Below are positions 55,825 through 64,000 of a stretch of 64,000 bases of DNA, piece after piece. The DNA is from an uncultured Chloroflexales bacterium (GTDB lineage Bacteria; Chloroflexota; Chloroflexia; Chloroflexales; Chloroflexaceae). Where the stretch lies: the NCBI GenBank assembly GCA_937918935.1, contig CAKZSI010000030.1, positions 148,878 to 212,877 of the forward strand, read 5' to 3'. The translations under genes and the position numbers were made by a program. Below the pieces are notes generated by a model. That model ran no database searches and was not told the DNA's origin. It was given only the letters and a program-made list of their open reading frames with translations. The number at the start of each line of letters is the position of its first letter. Position 1 is the first letter of the stretch.

Positions 55825-56223
55825 CTACCAGACGTAGCAGAGCACCTCGCCGCCCACGCGCTCGCGCCAGGCATCGTGGCCGGCCAGCACCCCTTTGGGA
55901 GTCGAGAGAATGCTCAGACCGAGGCCCCCGCGCACCCGCGGAATGTCCTCGCGTTTGGTATAGATACGCAGGCCGGGCTTGCTCACCCGGCGCAGGCCAG
56001 TGATCGCCGGCCGGCGGTCGGGCATATACTTGAGCGTGATGGAAAGCGTATCATACGGCTTGCCTTCAATCACGGCGTAATCTTTAATGAACCCCTCGCG
56101 CTTGAGAATATCGGCAATTGCCAGCTTCATCTTCGACGAAGGGATATTGACAACGCTTTGACGCGCCATACAGGCGTTGCGAATGCGCGTCAGCATATCG
56201 CCAATAGGATCGTTAACGCTCAC
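55825..56223 (-). CDS. rpsH: 30S ribosomal protein S8
   Basis: 132 residues: [44 protein letters not shown], then [28 protein letters not shown] 56223 is preferred because GAGGAGG lies six bases upstream; the alternative TTG overlaps that site. Confidence 0.97.
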   Translation of the reverse strand: MSVNDPIGDMLTRIRNACMARQSVVNIPSSKMKLAIADILKREGFIKDYAVIEGKPYDTLSITLKYMPDRRPAITGLRRVSKPGLRIYTKREDIPRVRGGLGLSILSTPKGVLAGHDAWRERVGGEVLCYVW

Positions 56224-56352
56224 TGGGAGCCTCCTCACACGTCGGGCACCAGTTGATGGCTGGCACGGCCCCCGCGCGGCTGCTCAGGGTTTGCGCCGGG
56301 GCGTGGCCCAACCGGTCCACCCCGCATCTGCTACGAATCTGCTATCCCACGT

Positions 56353-56538
56353 CTACCAGCTCGATTTGACCACACCCGGAATGAGTCCTTTCAGGGCGTG
56401 TTCCCGAAAGCAGATGCGGCACATGCCGAATTTCCGCATATACGCCCGCGAGCGACCGCAGATTTTACAACGGTTGTACTCACGCACCTTGAACTTCTGC
56501 GGGCGTTGCGCTTTGACGATCCAGGATGTCTTTGCCAA
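56353..56538 (-). CDS. rpsN: 30S ribosomal protein S14, type Z
   Basis: 61 residues with the CKIC...CRIC zinc site, the short zinc-binding form. [24 protein letters not shown] and the C-terminal [15 protein letters not shown] are typical. It lies between rplE and rpsH as usual. Confidence 0.98.
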   Translation of the reverse strand: MAKTSWIVKAQRPQKFKVREYNRCKICGRSRAYMRKFGMCRICFREHALKGLIPGVVKSSW

Positions 56539-56590
56539 GGGTGATTCCTCCTAAAGTGTTGGGCTGGTCAGCATTCGCTCCTGGCCCAGA

Positions 56591-57130
56591 CTAATCGCGA
56601 AATGGCATGCCGAGGCGCTTGAGCAAGGCATAGGCATACTCATCGTTGGTGGCACTGGTAACGATCACCACCTCGAGGCCTCGCAACTTATCAATCTTAT
56701 CGTAGTCAATGTCTGGGAAGACAATCTGCTCGCGCAGGCCCAGACTGAAATTGCCCCGTCCATCAAACGAACGCCGGCTCACCCCGCGGAAGTCGCGGAT
56801 ACGGGGGAGAGCCAGGTTAACGAGCCGGTCGAAAAAGTCGTACATCCGATCGCCGCGCAGCGTCACCATCGCTCCGATAGCCATGCCTTCACGGAGTTTG
56901 AACGAGGCGATCGACTTGCGAGCGCGGGTAATCACCGGCTTCTGCCCGGTAATCGTCGCCAAATCGTTGACGGCGGCATCGAGGGCCTTCGAGTTCTGCA
57001 CCGCCTCGCCAACGCCGACATTGACCACAATTTTGGTCAGCCGGGGCGCCTGCATCACCGACGAGAACTTGAACTCTTCCTTCAGGGCAGGCACAATCTC
57101 CTGCAAGTACTTCTCACGCAATCGAACCAT
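56591..57130 (-). CDS. rplE: 50S ribosomal protein L5
   Basis: 179 residues: [64 protein letters not shown] and [21 protein letters not shown] 57130 gives the usual length. A family A palindrome lies immediately upstream in the gap to rplX. Confidence 0.98.
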   Translation of the reverse strand: MVRLREKYLQEIVPALKEEFKFSSVMQAPRLTKIVVNVGVGEAVQNSKALDAAVNDLATITGQKPVITRARKSIASFKLREGMAIGAMVTLRGDRMYDFFDRLVNLALPRIRDFRGVSRRSFDGRGNFSLGLREQIVFPDIDYDKIDKLRGLEVVIVTSATNDEYAYALLKRLGMPFRD

Positions 57131-57296
57131 GGTTTTGATCTCCAGGGGCTTCACCTGAACAACAGGGAAACCGGGTTTCCCCGTGACCCGGCCCACCGGG
57201 GGCAAACCGAAGCGCGACCCGGAGGCTCTGCGCAGAGGAAACGGAGTTCTCCACGCCCTGGCCTGCCGGAAGGAGGGTGCGCTCTCCGGCTCTGAG
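57131..57296. repeat. Family A element in the gap between rplX and rplE
   Basis: GGGAAACC (57165-57172), one base, GGTTTCCC (57174-57181), extended by CA/TG-type flanks, then a GC-rich tail. It lies inside the spc gene cluster, where most bacteria have only a few bases. Confidence 0.65.
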
Positions 57297-57629
57297 CTAC
57301 TTATCCACGACCGCGTCGCAGGCCTTGCAGAAGCGCACCTTCCGTGGCCGGCCCTTATGATCGGTCTCCTCCAGGAAGCGATGGCCCGTCCGTGACGCAC
57401 GCCCGCAACTGGGGCAGATGAGCATCACGTTCGAAGCGTGGAGCGGCGCTTCCATCTCGATAATGCCACCGGGTTTACCGGGGCCGCGGGCCTTCATATG
57501 GCGCTTGACGATGTTCAGGCCCTCAACCACCACACGCTCCTCACGGGGGAGGGCGCGCTTGATCTTGCCTTTGCGGCCCTTATCTTTCCCGGCGATGATC
57601 AACACCTCATCACCAGTTTTCACGTGCAT
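57297..57629 (-). CDS. rplX: 50S ribosomal protein L24
   Basis: 110 residues. KOW motif in [22 protein letters not shown], then [50 protein letters not shown]. The CPSC and the later CKAC form a zinc pair, as in several L24 homologues. Confidence 0.97.
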   Translation of the reverse strand: MHVKTGDEVLIIAGKDKGRKGKIKRALPREERVVVEGLNIVKRHMKARGPGKPGGIIEMEAPLHASNVMLICPSCGRASRTGHRFLEETDHKGRPRKVRFCKACDAVVDK

Positions 57630-57650
57630 AGCGGCACCTGTGTTTCCTGA

Positions 57651-58019
57651 CTAGAGCACTTCCGGCGCCAGCGAGACGATGCGCATGAACTGCTTCTCGC
57701 GCAGTTCGCGGGCCACCGGCCCGAAGATGCGCGTGCCGCGCGGGTTGTTCTCTTTCCCGATAATCACGGCGGCGTTATCGTCGAAGCGGATGTGCGAGCC
57801 ATCGGGCCGGCCATACTCTTTGGCCGTGCGGATAATCACCGCACGCACCACCTCGCCCTTCTTCACCGCACCGCCGGGCGTAGCCTGCTTCACCGTGGCG
57901 ACGATAATATCGCCGACCCGGCCATACTTCACCACCGAGCCGCCCAGCACGCGGATGCACATGATCTCTTTGGCGCCCGTATTATCGGCGACCTTCAGAC
58001 GGGTCTGCACCTGGATCAT
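57651..58019 (-). CDS. rplN: 50S ribosomal protein L14
   Basis: 122 residues: [28 protein letters not shown] at the start and [31 protein letters not shown] at the end, both invariant features of L14. It follows rpsQ by five bases. Confidence 0.98.
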   Translation of the reverse strand: MIQVQTRLKVADNTGAKEIMCIRVLGGSVVKYGRVGDIIVATVKQATPGGAVKKGEVVRAVIIRTAKEYGRPDGSHIRFDDNAAVIIGKENNPRGTRIFGPVARELREKQFMRIVSLAPEVL

Positions 58020-58024
58020 TGCCG

Positions 58025-58300
58025 TTACTCCTCACCGCGCTGCAGGATCTCCACCACCCGCCAGCGCTTGGTGCGACTCAGGGGACGGGTCTCCTCGATG
58101 CGCACGATATCGCCCACCTTGCAGGCATTCTCCTCATCGTGGGCGTGAAACTTGCTGGTCTTCCGAATGATCTTGCGGTAGAGGGGATGGGGCTTGAGAT
58201 AGTCCACCGCAACGACCACCGTCTTATCCATCTTATCGCTCACCACGCGCCCGACCTTCTGGGTGCGGCGCACGGTAGAGGGCTGCTGCACCTCACTCAT
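58025..58300 (-). CDS. rpsQ: 30S ribosomal protein S17
   Basis: 91 residues. [70 protein letters not shown] is the full S17 OB fold. It overlaps the end of rpmC by eight bases. Confidence 0.98.
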   Translation of the reverse strand: MSEVQQPSTVRRTQKVGRVVSDKMDKTVVVAVDYLKPHPLYRKIIRKTSKFHAHDEENACKVGDIVRIEETRPLSRTKRWRVVEILQRGEE

Positions 58301-58505
58301 AGCCCATCTCCTGCTCCAGTTCCCGCTCGCGCAGGATGGTCTTGATCCGCGCGATCTCCTTCTTCACCTGGCGGGGGCGCGACGTATTGGTGAGGCTCCC
58401 GGTGACTTTCTGGAAGCGCAGGTTAAACAGCTCTTCGTAATAAAGTTTGAGCTGCTCGCGCAATTTCGCGTCGTCCAGGCTACGCAACTCACTCGCTTTC
58501 GCCAC
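58293..58505 (-). CDS. rpmC: 50S ribosomal protein L29
   Basis: 70 residues of two helices: [58 protein letters not shown]. It overlaps rplP by 17 bases and rpsQ by eight. Confidence 0.97.
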   Translation of the reverse strand: MAKASELRSLDDAKLREQLKLYYEELFNLRFQKVTGSLTNTSRPRQVKKEIARIKTILRERELEQEMGYE

Positions 58506-58932
58506 TGCTCACCTCCGGCTCCACATCATCGCGCGTGATGATTTTGCACTTGATCGGCAGTTTCTGGGCGGCGCGGCGCAGGGCTTCCATGGCGACCTCT
58601 TCGCGCACGCCGGCCAGTTCGAACATCACGCGGCCGGGCTTGACCACGGCCACCCAGTGATCCACGCTCCCCTTGCCGCCGCCCATACGGGTTTCGGCCG
58701 GTTTCTGGGTTACCGGCTTGTCGGGAAAGATTCTGATCCACACCTTACCGCCACGCTTGACATAGCCGGTGATGGTACGGCGGGCGGACTCGATCTGCCG
58801 GCTGGTGATCCACACCGGTTCAAGCGCCATAAGACCATACTCACCAAAGGCCACGCTATTGCCGCGATAGGAGAGGCCCTCGCTTCGCCCCTTCTGTTGT
58901 TTGCGGTACCTGGTACGTTTAGGAAGAAGCAT
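58489..58932 (-). CDS. rplP: 50S ribosomal protein L16
   Basis: 147 residues: [51 protein letters not shown] and [26 protein letters not shown] 58932 is chosen, five bases after GGAGGGG. The GTG two codons upstream is also in frame. The Lys/Pro-poor acidic tail adds about ten residues. Confidence 0.98.
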   Translation of the reverse strand: MLLPKRTRYRKQQKGRSEGLSYRGNSVAFGEYGLMALEPVWITSRQIESARRTITGYVKRGGKVWIRIFPDKPVTQKPAETRMGGGKGSVDHWVAVVKPGRVMFELAGVREEVAMEALRRAAQKLPIKCKIITRDDVEPEVSSGESE

Positions 58933-59680
58933 TATCACCCCTCCTCGAACGGCGCTCGCCGCGTTCGCCGCGCTCGCTCCGCTCGACGCGTTCCGCGCGT
59001 TCAGGGGCCGCCGCGCTCACCTGCTGCTCCACCCGGGCCTTGCCGAGCTGATCGGGGAACACCTCGCCCTTGTAGATCCAGACCTTCACGCCGATGCGCC
59101 CATAGGTGGTATGGGCATGCACGGTTGCGTAGTCAATATCGGCGCGCAGGGTATGGCGAGGCACACGGCCCTCACTCTCATTCTGCACGCGGGCCATTTC
59201 GGCGCCACCCAGGCGACCCGAGCAGCGGATGCGCACGCCCTGGGCGCCCAGGCGCATGGCGCGCTGTACGGCCTGTTTCATTGCGCGCTTGTAGCTGACA
59301 CGTTTGTTGATCTGCTCGGCAATGCTCTCGGCGACGAGCTGCGCGTCCAGTTCCGGTTGGTGGATCTCCTGAATGTTCAGTTTGATCTTCTTTCCGGTGC
59401 GCTTTTCCAGGGTGCTCTTCAGTTGATCAACATTGGTGCCGCGCTTGCCGATCACAATCCCCGGCTTGGCGGTGTATACCGTCACTTCGATCTTATTCGC
59501 TGAACGCTCGATCTCGATGCGCGAGACGCCAGCGTTGGCCAACTCCTTCGCAATCAACTTGCGCAACTCCAGATCCTCGTGGAGTTGCTGGGTGTACATA
59601 TCCCGCTCGGCAAACCAGGTCGACTGCCAGGTTTTAATGTAGCCGAGGCGGAAGCCGATCGGATGAACTTTGCGTCCCAA
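58919..59680 (-). CDS. rpsC: 30S ribosomal protein S3 with a charged C-terminal tail
   Basis: 253 residues. [24 protein letters not shown] begins the protein; the KH domain has [16 protein letters not shown] about 70-85, and S3_C includes [23 protein letters not shown]. The last 30 residues are a low-complexity Glu/Arg/Gly/Ser tail ([22 protein letters not shown]). TTG 59680 is chosen because AGGAGG lies five bases upstream. It overlaps rplP by 14 bases. Confidence 0.97.
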   Translation of the reverse strand: MGRKVHPIGFRLGYIKTWQSTWFAERDMYTQQLHEDLELRKLIAKELANAGVSRIEIERSANKIEVTVYTAKPGIVIGKRGTNVDQLKSTLEKRTGKKIKLNIQEIHQPELDAQLVAESIAEQINKRVSYKRAMKQAVQRAMRLGAQGVRIRCSGRLGGAEMARVQNESEGRVPRHTLRADIDYATVHAHTTYGRIGVKVWIYKGEVFPDQLGKARVEQQVSAAAPERAERVERSERGERGERRSRRGDNASS

Positions 59681-59699
59681 GATTGCCTCCTCCTGGCAG

Positions 59700-60041
59700 T
59701 TAATAGTTCGCTTCGTCGTCAACGATCACCGTAATATGGGTCGTTGGCTTGCGGATCTGGTTTGCCATCCCGCGTGCGCGCGGCATGAACCGCTTGAGTA
59801 CCGGCCCCTGGTCGGCGTAGATGTACTTAATGAACAGGGAGCTCCGGTCCATTTCGAAATTGTGTTCCGCGTTTGCCGCGGCCGACTTGATCGTGCGGGC
59901 CACCTCGCGGGCCGCCTTCTGCGGCATATAGTCCAGGGTTGCCAGGGCCTTATCCACCGGCATCCCTCGCACCACATCCATGACCAGGCGAACCTTTAAC
60001 GGCGAGATGCGCACATAGCGAGTAACTGCTTTGACTTCCAT
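59700..60041 (-). CDS. rplV: 50S ribosomal protein L22
   Basis: 113 residues: [44 protein letters not shown], then [36 protein letters not shown] with the tunnel-facing loop. ATG 60041. Confidence 0.98.
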   Translation of the reverse strand: MEVKAVTRYVRISPLKVRLVMDVVRGMPVDKALATLDYMPQKAAREVARTIKSAAANAEHNFEMDRSSLFIKYIYADQGPVLKRFMPRARGMANQIRKPTTHITVIVDDEANY

Positions 60042-60155
60042 AGTTGTACTCGTTGGCGCCCCTTCAAACGCGACGCGCGACAAACCTGCCCATTGTACCA
60101 CATATCACGATGCGCGCGCAGACGCCCGAAATGGGGCCAGTGTGTCGCATGGACA

Positions 60156-60443
60156 TCACTTCATCTTGCCGCGCTTATCGGCCTTCTTACCGCCATGGCC
60201 GCGGAAGAGCCGGGTCGGGGCAAACTCGCCGAGTTTGTGACCGACCATGTTCTCCGTAATGTACACCGGTACGTGGCGCCGGCCATCGTGTACCGCAATG
60301 GTATGGCCGATCATCTGCGGGAAGATGGTCGAGTCGCGCGACCAGGTGCGCAGCACGCGCTTCTCGTTGGTGCGGTTCATGGTCTCGACGCGCTCGAGCA
60401 GCTTGATATCCACGTACGGTCCCTTCTTCGACGAACGGGACAT
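60156..60443 (-). CDS. rpsS: 30S ribosomal protein S19
   Basis: 95 residues: [69 protein letters not shown] 60443; the open frame upstream is not conserved. A repeat-containing gap separates it from rplB. Confidence 0.98.
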   Translation of the reverse strand: MSRSSKKGPYVDIKLLERVETMNRTNEKRVLRTWSRDSTIFPQMIGHTIAVHDGRRHVPVYITENMVGHKLGEFAPTRLFRGHGGKKADKRGKMK

Positions 60444-60611
60444 ATTTATGCAGCCTCCTTCATGCTTTGACTCAGTGAGCAAGGGCCAGGAAGGCAGATT
60501 GCCCCACTTCCCCACCCCCTGCCGGAAGGGAGGGCGAGAGGGCCGCGCCCTCGCAGACCCGCTCTTCCGGTGGGAGACGGAAGGGCCACACCCCTCCGAG
60601 AACCCCTGCTG
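60444..60611. repeat. Repeat fragments in the gap between rplB and rpsS
   Basis: Family A-like right half (CCACTTCCCCACCCCCTGCC) followed by GCCGGAAGGGAGGGCGAGAG and GGGCCGCGCCCTCGCAG, the tail motif seen with other family A copies. The left arm is missing. 168 bases, no gene. Confidence 0.5.
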
Positions 60612-61442
60612 CTAGGGCTTGCGCCGGCGGATAATAAAGCGATCGGAACGCTTGTTGTTCCGGGTCCTCACTCCGCGGGCCGGCTTGCCCCATTTGGTCT
60701 TGGGCGTGCTCATGCCGACCGGCGCACGGCCCTCGCCACCGCCGTGGGGATGGTCGCGCGGGTTCATCGCCGAGCCACGGACGCGCGGGCGCCGGCCAAG
60801 CCAGCGGGCGCGTCCCGCTTTGCCAATACGGATGTTCTGATGATCCACATTGCCGACCTGGCCGATGGTCGCCATGCAGCGGATATGGATCATGCGGATC
60901 TCGCCGGAGGGCATACGCAGGGTGGCATAATCCCCCTCTTTGGCCATCAACTGCGCGGATGTGCCGGCACTGCGCACCAGCACCCCACCGCGGCCGATCT
61001 CGAGCTCCACATTGTGCACCTGCGTGCCGAGCGGAATGGCGCTCAGGGGCAGGGCGTTACCCACGCGAATATCGGCATTGGGGCCACTCATCAGCACATC
61101 GCCAACGCTGACGCCCACCGGGGCGATAATGTAGCGCTTCTCGCCGTCGGCGTAGGCCAGAAGGGCGATCCGGGCCGAGCGGTTGGGATCGTACTCGATC
61201 GCCTGGACGCGGGCCGGAATGCCGTGCTTGTTGCGCTTAAAGTCAATGATGCGATAAAAACGCTTATGCCCGCCGCCGCGGTGCCGGGTTGTGATGCGGC
61301 CCTGATTGTTTCGCCCGGCATGCTTGCGCAGCGGCTCAATCAGCCCCGGTTCCGGGCGTTTTCCTCTGGTCAATTCATCGAAAGTCGAGACCGACATATT
61401 GCGCCGGCCCGCCGAGGTTGGCTTGTATTTTCGCACACCCAT
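60612..61442 (-). CDS. rplB: 50S ribosomal protein L2
   Basis: 276 residues: [61 protein letters not shown], and the peptidyl-transferase-side loop [20 protein letters not shown] with the conserved His. ATG 61442. Confidence 0.98.
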   Translation of the reverse strand: MGVRKYKPTSAGRRNMSVSTFDELTRGKRPEPGLIEPLRKHAGRNNQGRITTRHRGGGHKRFYRIIDFKRNKHGIPARVQAIEYDPNRSARIALLAYADGEKRYIIAPVGVSVGDVLMSGPNADIRVGNALPLSAIPLGTQVHNVELEIGRGGVLVRSAGTSAQLMAKEGDYATLRMPSGEIRMIHIRCMATIGQVGNVDHQNIRIGKAGRARWLGRRPRVRGSAMNPRDHPHGGGEGRAPVGMSTPKTKWGKPARGVRTRNNKRSDRFIIRRRKP

Positions 61443-61751
61443 TATTCTTCTCCCTGGCGGGTGGGGGCGCCGATCCCTTCCGACGCCCATTGTGTCGCGC
61501 CGTTTCGGCGGCTGTCAGGCTGCCACGCCGACAGCACGACGACCCTGGCGCATGATTAGCACCCAGAGATAGTTTTACTGGCGGCCCGCCGCGTCACCGT
61601 TGGGGAGCGACCCGGAGGCCACGGCCCTCCACTTGTTCCACCCTCGGCGGCAGACGTGCACCGGTTTCGCCAGGGTGCGCCCGCCACGGGCGGAACAGGA
61701 GTTGTGGGAAAGCTATGCCTCGCCAACGGCAACGCAGGCGTGAAGCATGGC
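61443..61751. other. Spacer between rplW and rplB
   Basis: 309 bases between two genes that are normally adjacent. I see no gene, no clear promoter and only short GC-rich inverted pieces. Confidence 0.5.
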
Positions 61752-62036
61752 CTAGCCCTCAAACACCTCGATCCGGTCGCCCGGCGCGAGGGTGACAATC
61801 GCCTTCTTCCAGTCGCGCGTATAGCCCATCGCGCGACCACGACGCTTCAGCTTGCCGCGCACGTTCATCGTGTGCACCTTCGTCACGGTGACGTCGAAGA
61901 TCGTCTCGATGGCGCGCTTGATCTCCGGCTTGCTCGCCGTACGCAGCACTTCGAAGGAATACTTGTTGTCAATCATCAACGTGGTATTCTTCTCGGTGAT
62001 GAGCGGGCGAATGATAATCTCGTGGGGCGTTGGCAT
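61752..62036 (-). CDS. rplW: 50S ribosomal protein L23
   Basis: 94 residues: [67 protein letters not shown]. It sits eight bases after rplD. It lies at the tunnel exit and docks SRP and trigger factor. Confidence 0.98.
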   Translation of the reverse strand: MPTPHEIIIRPLITEKNTTLMIDNKYSFEVLRTASKPEIKRAIETIFDVTVTKVHTMNVRGKLKRRGRAMGYTRDWKKAIVTLAPGDRIEVFEG

Positions 62037-62044
62037 GGCAGCAC

Positions 62045-62701
62045 CTACTCCTTGTCACTGACCGCCGCGCCGGCGCCCAGAATGCCCTCGACCACCACGA
62101 CGGCGGCCCGGGGCATCACGATGTTGTCGTAGTAGAGCAAATCGCGCACGTTCAGGTAGCTCGCCAGGATAGTCTTGACCTCGGGCAGGTTGTTGGTCGA
62201 ACGCTGGACGGTCAGGTTATCCGGGCTCTTGCTATCAATGACGATCAACGTCTTCCCGCTCAGGCCGTGGGCCTGCAGGAAGGCAAGGGCGTCTCTGGTG
62301 CGCGGTTGCTCAAAGCGCAGCGCGTCTATGAAGCGGATCTGCTCGGCGGCGTACTTGGCCGAGAGGGCCGAACGGACGGCCAGCCGGCGCATCTTGCGCG
62401 GCATCTGCAGCCGGTACGAGCGCGGATGCGGGCCATGGGCAATGCCGCCGCCCTTACGATGGGGCGCGCGAACAGAACCCTGGCGAGCGCGCCCGGTTCC
62501 TTTCTGGCGATAGAGCTTGCGGGTCGAGCCACTGACTTCGCTGCGACCGCGGGTGTTATGGGTGCCCAGGCGCGCATTGGCCTGCTGCATCACCACGTAC
62601 TGGTGCATGACCGGCACATTGGGGGTGATGCCGAAGACATACTCGCTGAGTTCAATACTCCCCACCTGCTCGCCGGCCTGATTGTAAAGCGTCGTTTGCA
62701 T
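62045..62701 (-). CDS. rplD: 50S ribosomal protein L4
   Basis: 218 residues. The tunnel loop [46 protein letters not shown] and the C-terminal Rossmann-like part ([46 protein letters not shown]) are complete. ATG 62701. Confidence 0.98.
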   Translation of the reverse strand: MQTTLYNQAGEQVGSIELSEYVFGITPNVPVMHQYVVMQQANARLGTHNTRGRSEVSGSTRKLYRQKGTGRARQGSVRAPHRKGGGIAHGPHPRSYRLQMPRKMRRLAVRSALSAKYAAEQIRFIDALRFEQPRTRDALAFLQAHGLSGKTLIVIDSKSPDNLTVQRSTNNLPEVKTILASYLNVRDLLYYDNIVMPRAAVVVVEGILGAGAAVSDKE

Positions 62702-62713
62702 CGGTATCACCTC

Positions 62714-63343
62714 TTACTGCTTCACGGCGCGGCGGATGTGGAGCAAGCCATTGCGCGCACCCGGAACGGACCCCTTGACCAGCAGCAGGTTGCGCTCGGG
62801 GATTACCTCGACGACCTCGAGGTTCTGCACGGTCACCCGCTTGCCGCCCATGCGCCCGGCCATCTTCTGGCCCTTCCAGACGCGGCCGGGAGTGGTGCCA
62901 GCCCCGATCGAGCCGGGGGCGCGATGCCGGTCGCTCTGGCCGTGGGTCTTGGGGCCGCCCCGGAAGCCGTGGCGCTTGACCACACCGGCGAACCCACGAC
63001 CCTTGGAGGCGCCCGAGACATCAACTTTCTGCCCGGCCCGGAACATGTCCACGTTGATCACCTCGCCGACGGTGTGCTCTTGAGGATTATCGGCGCCAAA
63101 CTCGCGCAGAACGCGCAGCATCACGCCAGCACCCTTCAGGTGGCCCTGCTGCGGGCGGGTCAACTTTCGCGCTGGCACTTCTTCAAAGCCGAGTTGCACC
63201 GCCTCGTAGCCATCCCGTTCGACCGTGCGCACCTGGGTGACCACGCACGGCCCGGCGCTGATGACAGTCACCGGGATAACCTCACCGTTTGCAGCGAAGA
63301 CCTGCATCATGCCAACTTTTCGGCCCAACATACCGTGAACCAT
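62714..63343 (-). CDS. rplC: 50S ribosomal protein L3
   Basis: 209 residues: [88 protein letters not shown] 63343 has GGAGG eight bases upstream. Confidence 0.98.
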   Translation of the reverse strand: MVHGMLGRKVGMMQVFAANGEVIPVTVISAGPCVVTQVRTVERDGYEAVQLGFEEVPARKLTRPQQGHLKGAGVMLRVLREFGADNPQEHTVGEVINVDMFRAGQKVDVSGASKGRGFAGVVKRHGFRGGPKTHGQSDRHRAPGSIGAGTTPGRVWKGQKMAGRMGGKRVTVQNLEVVEVIPERNLLLVKGSVPGARNGLLHIRRAVKQ

Positions 63344-63480
63344 TATGACAACCTCCGCAGCATGCGTCTCTGCGCAGCGGCTGCACGCTCTTCTGGCTTC
63401 CTTACGCTGTTGAATACAACTTTACGAGCGTGTCTGGAAGAGCGGCTCATCGCTCTCGCTCGCACCGATGCGTGAAGCCG

Positions 63481-63789
63481 TTACAGCTTGATCTCGATAT
63501 CCACGCCAGCGGGCAGGTTGAGCTTCATCAGCGCGTTGATGGTTTGCTGGCTCGGATCGAGAACGTCGATCAATCTTTTGTGTGTTCTTATCTCAAATTG
63601 CTCCTGCGAATCCTTATCAATAAAGCCCGAGCGAATAACGCTGAACTTCTCGATTTTGGTAGGCAGGGGCACCGGGCCGGCCACCAGCGCGCCGGTGCGC
63701 TCGGCGGCCTCGACGATCTGGCGCGCGGACTGATCCAGAATCTTATGGTCGTACGCCTTGAGGCGGATACGCACCTTTTGCTTGGCCAT
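63481..63789 (-). CDS. rpsJ: 30S ribosomal protein S10
   Basis: 102 residues: [47 protein letters not shown] and [34 protein letters not shown]. First gene of the S10 cluster, 63 bases after tuf. It also serves as NusE in antitermination. Confidence 0.98.
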   Translation of the reverse strand: MAKQKVRIRLKAYDHKILDQSARQIVEAAERTGALVAGPVPLPTKIEKFSVIRSGFIDKDSQEQFEIRTHKRLIDVLDPSQQTINALMKLNLPAGVDIEIKL

Positions 63790-63852
63790 AGGTTTCCTCT
63801 ATCGCAAGACGGCGGGGCGAGGCCGGGGCCTCACCCCGCCGAGAACGCCCGA

Positions 63853-64000
63853 CTACTCGATGATCCTGGTGACGACGCCCGCGCCGACGGTGCGCCCGCC
63901 CTCGCGGATGGCGAAGCGCAGGCCCTCCTCGATGGCCACCGGCACGATCAACTCCACCCCCATCACCACGTTATCCCCCGGCATCACCATCTCCATCCCG
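63853..64000 (-). CDS. tuf: Elongation factor Tu, C-terminal 48 residues (gene runs out of the window)
   Basis: The minus-strand frame reads [20 protein letters not shown] and so on, ending [20 protein letters not shown] before TAG. This is the last part of domain 3 of EF-Tu. The rest, and probably fusA, rpsG and rpsL, lie beyond the right edge. tuf just before rpsJ is the usual str-S10 junction. Confidence 0.97.
   Translation of the reverse strand, partial: GMEMVMPGDNVVMGVELIVPVAIEEGLRFAIREGGRTVGAGVVTRIIE

Noticed and set aside
62030..63475. 481-codon plus-strand open frame across rplD and rplC
   Set aside because: Antisense to two ribosomal protein genes with full family signatures.

Overview
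The window looks like chromosomal DNA of a high-GC member of the Chloroflexota, most likely class Chloroflexia (a Chloroflexus/Roseiflexus-type filamentous bacterium). This is inferred from gene content: a ClpC-type unfoldase, an R3H-domain ATPase, a stand-alone methylmalonyl-CoA mutase large subunit, a CrtI-type carotenoid desaturase, PdxS/PdxT, a fused sulfate adenylyltransferase/APS kinase, GAF proteins, frequent GTG/TTG starts, and gene spacers full of small palindromic repeats. No 16S gene is present to settle it.

Bases 1-11150 hold mostly plus-strand envelope and metabolic genes: the tail of a polysaccharide-cluster protein, a GT4 glycosyltransferase, PPK2 (minus strand), two alkaline-phosphatase-superfamily enzymes flanking lgt, sat-cysC, and a secreted gluzincin-type lipoprotein. 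A tRNA-Ser(GGA) with a duplicated 3' fragment follows, then a GAF protein and clpC. A TPP riboswitch with its own promoter and terminator precedes a thiamine transporter (ThiB, ThiP) that has no ATPase gene beside it. Minus-strand genes fill 19.6-30.7 kb: mutB, an oligopeptide-binding lipoprotein, an S58 peptidase, a zinc-ribbon membrane protein, tmk-darA, the R3H ATPase with a GNAT protein, and pdxS-pdxT.

From 31 to 38.6 kb the plus strand carries an acidic protein of unknown function, miaB, a TPR protein, an AAA+ ATPase paired with a CpaF-type secretion ATPase, and a carotenoid desaturase. The gap 38.65-39.61 kb has no gene. It holds a good sigma-70-like promoter, about 420 nt of dense potential RNA helices closed by a perfect 10-bp pairing of its two ends, a 30-bp tandem repeat and two hairpin terminators. 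I read it as an unclassified structured RNA, the most interesting object in the window.

From 39.6 kb to the end everything is on the minus strand. In transcription order (right to left) come the end of tuf, the S10, spc and alpha ribosomal clusters with secY, adk, infA, rpmJ and rpoA, then truA, rplM, rpsI, rsmD, coaD, a coiled-coil protein, yceD, rpmF, fabH and fabD. The ribosomal cluster is complete except for map, which is absent between adk and infA. Several of its spacers contain palindromic repeat elements, and a two-copy repeat with CRISPR type I-E-like geometry lies between rpoA and rplQ.

Three families of interspersed repeats recur in spacers: family A (core GGGGAAACC-N-GGTTTCCCC), family B (GTGTGGAGGTGT half-sites facing ACACCTCCACAC half-sites) and family C (GGCGGC-N3-GCCGCC and GGGGCAAGCCCC hairpins).
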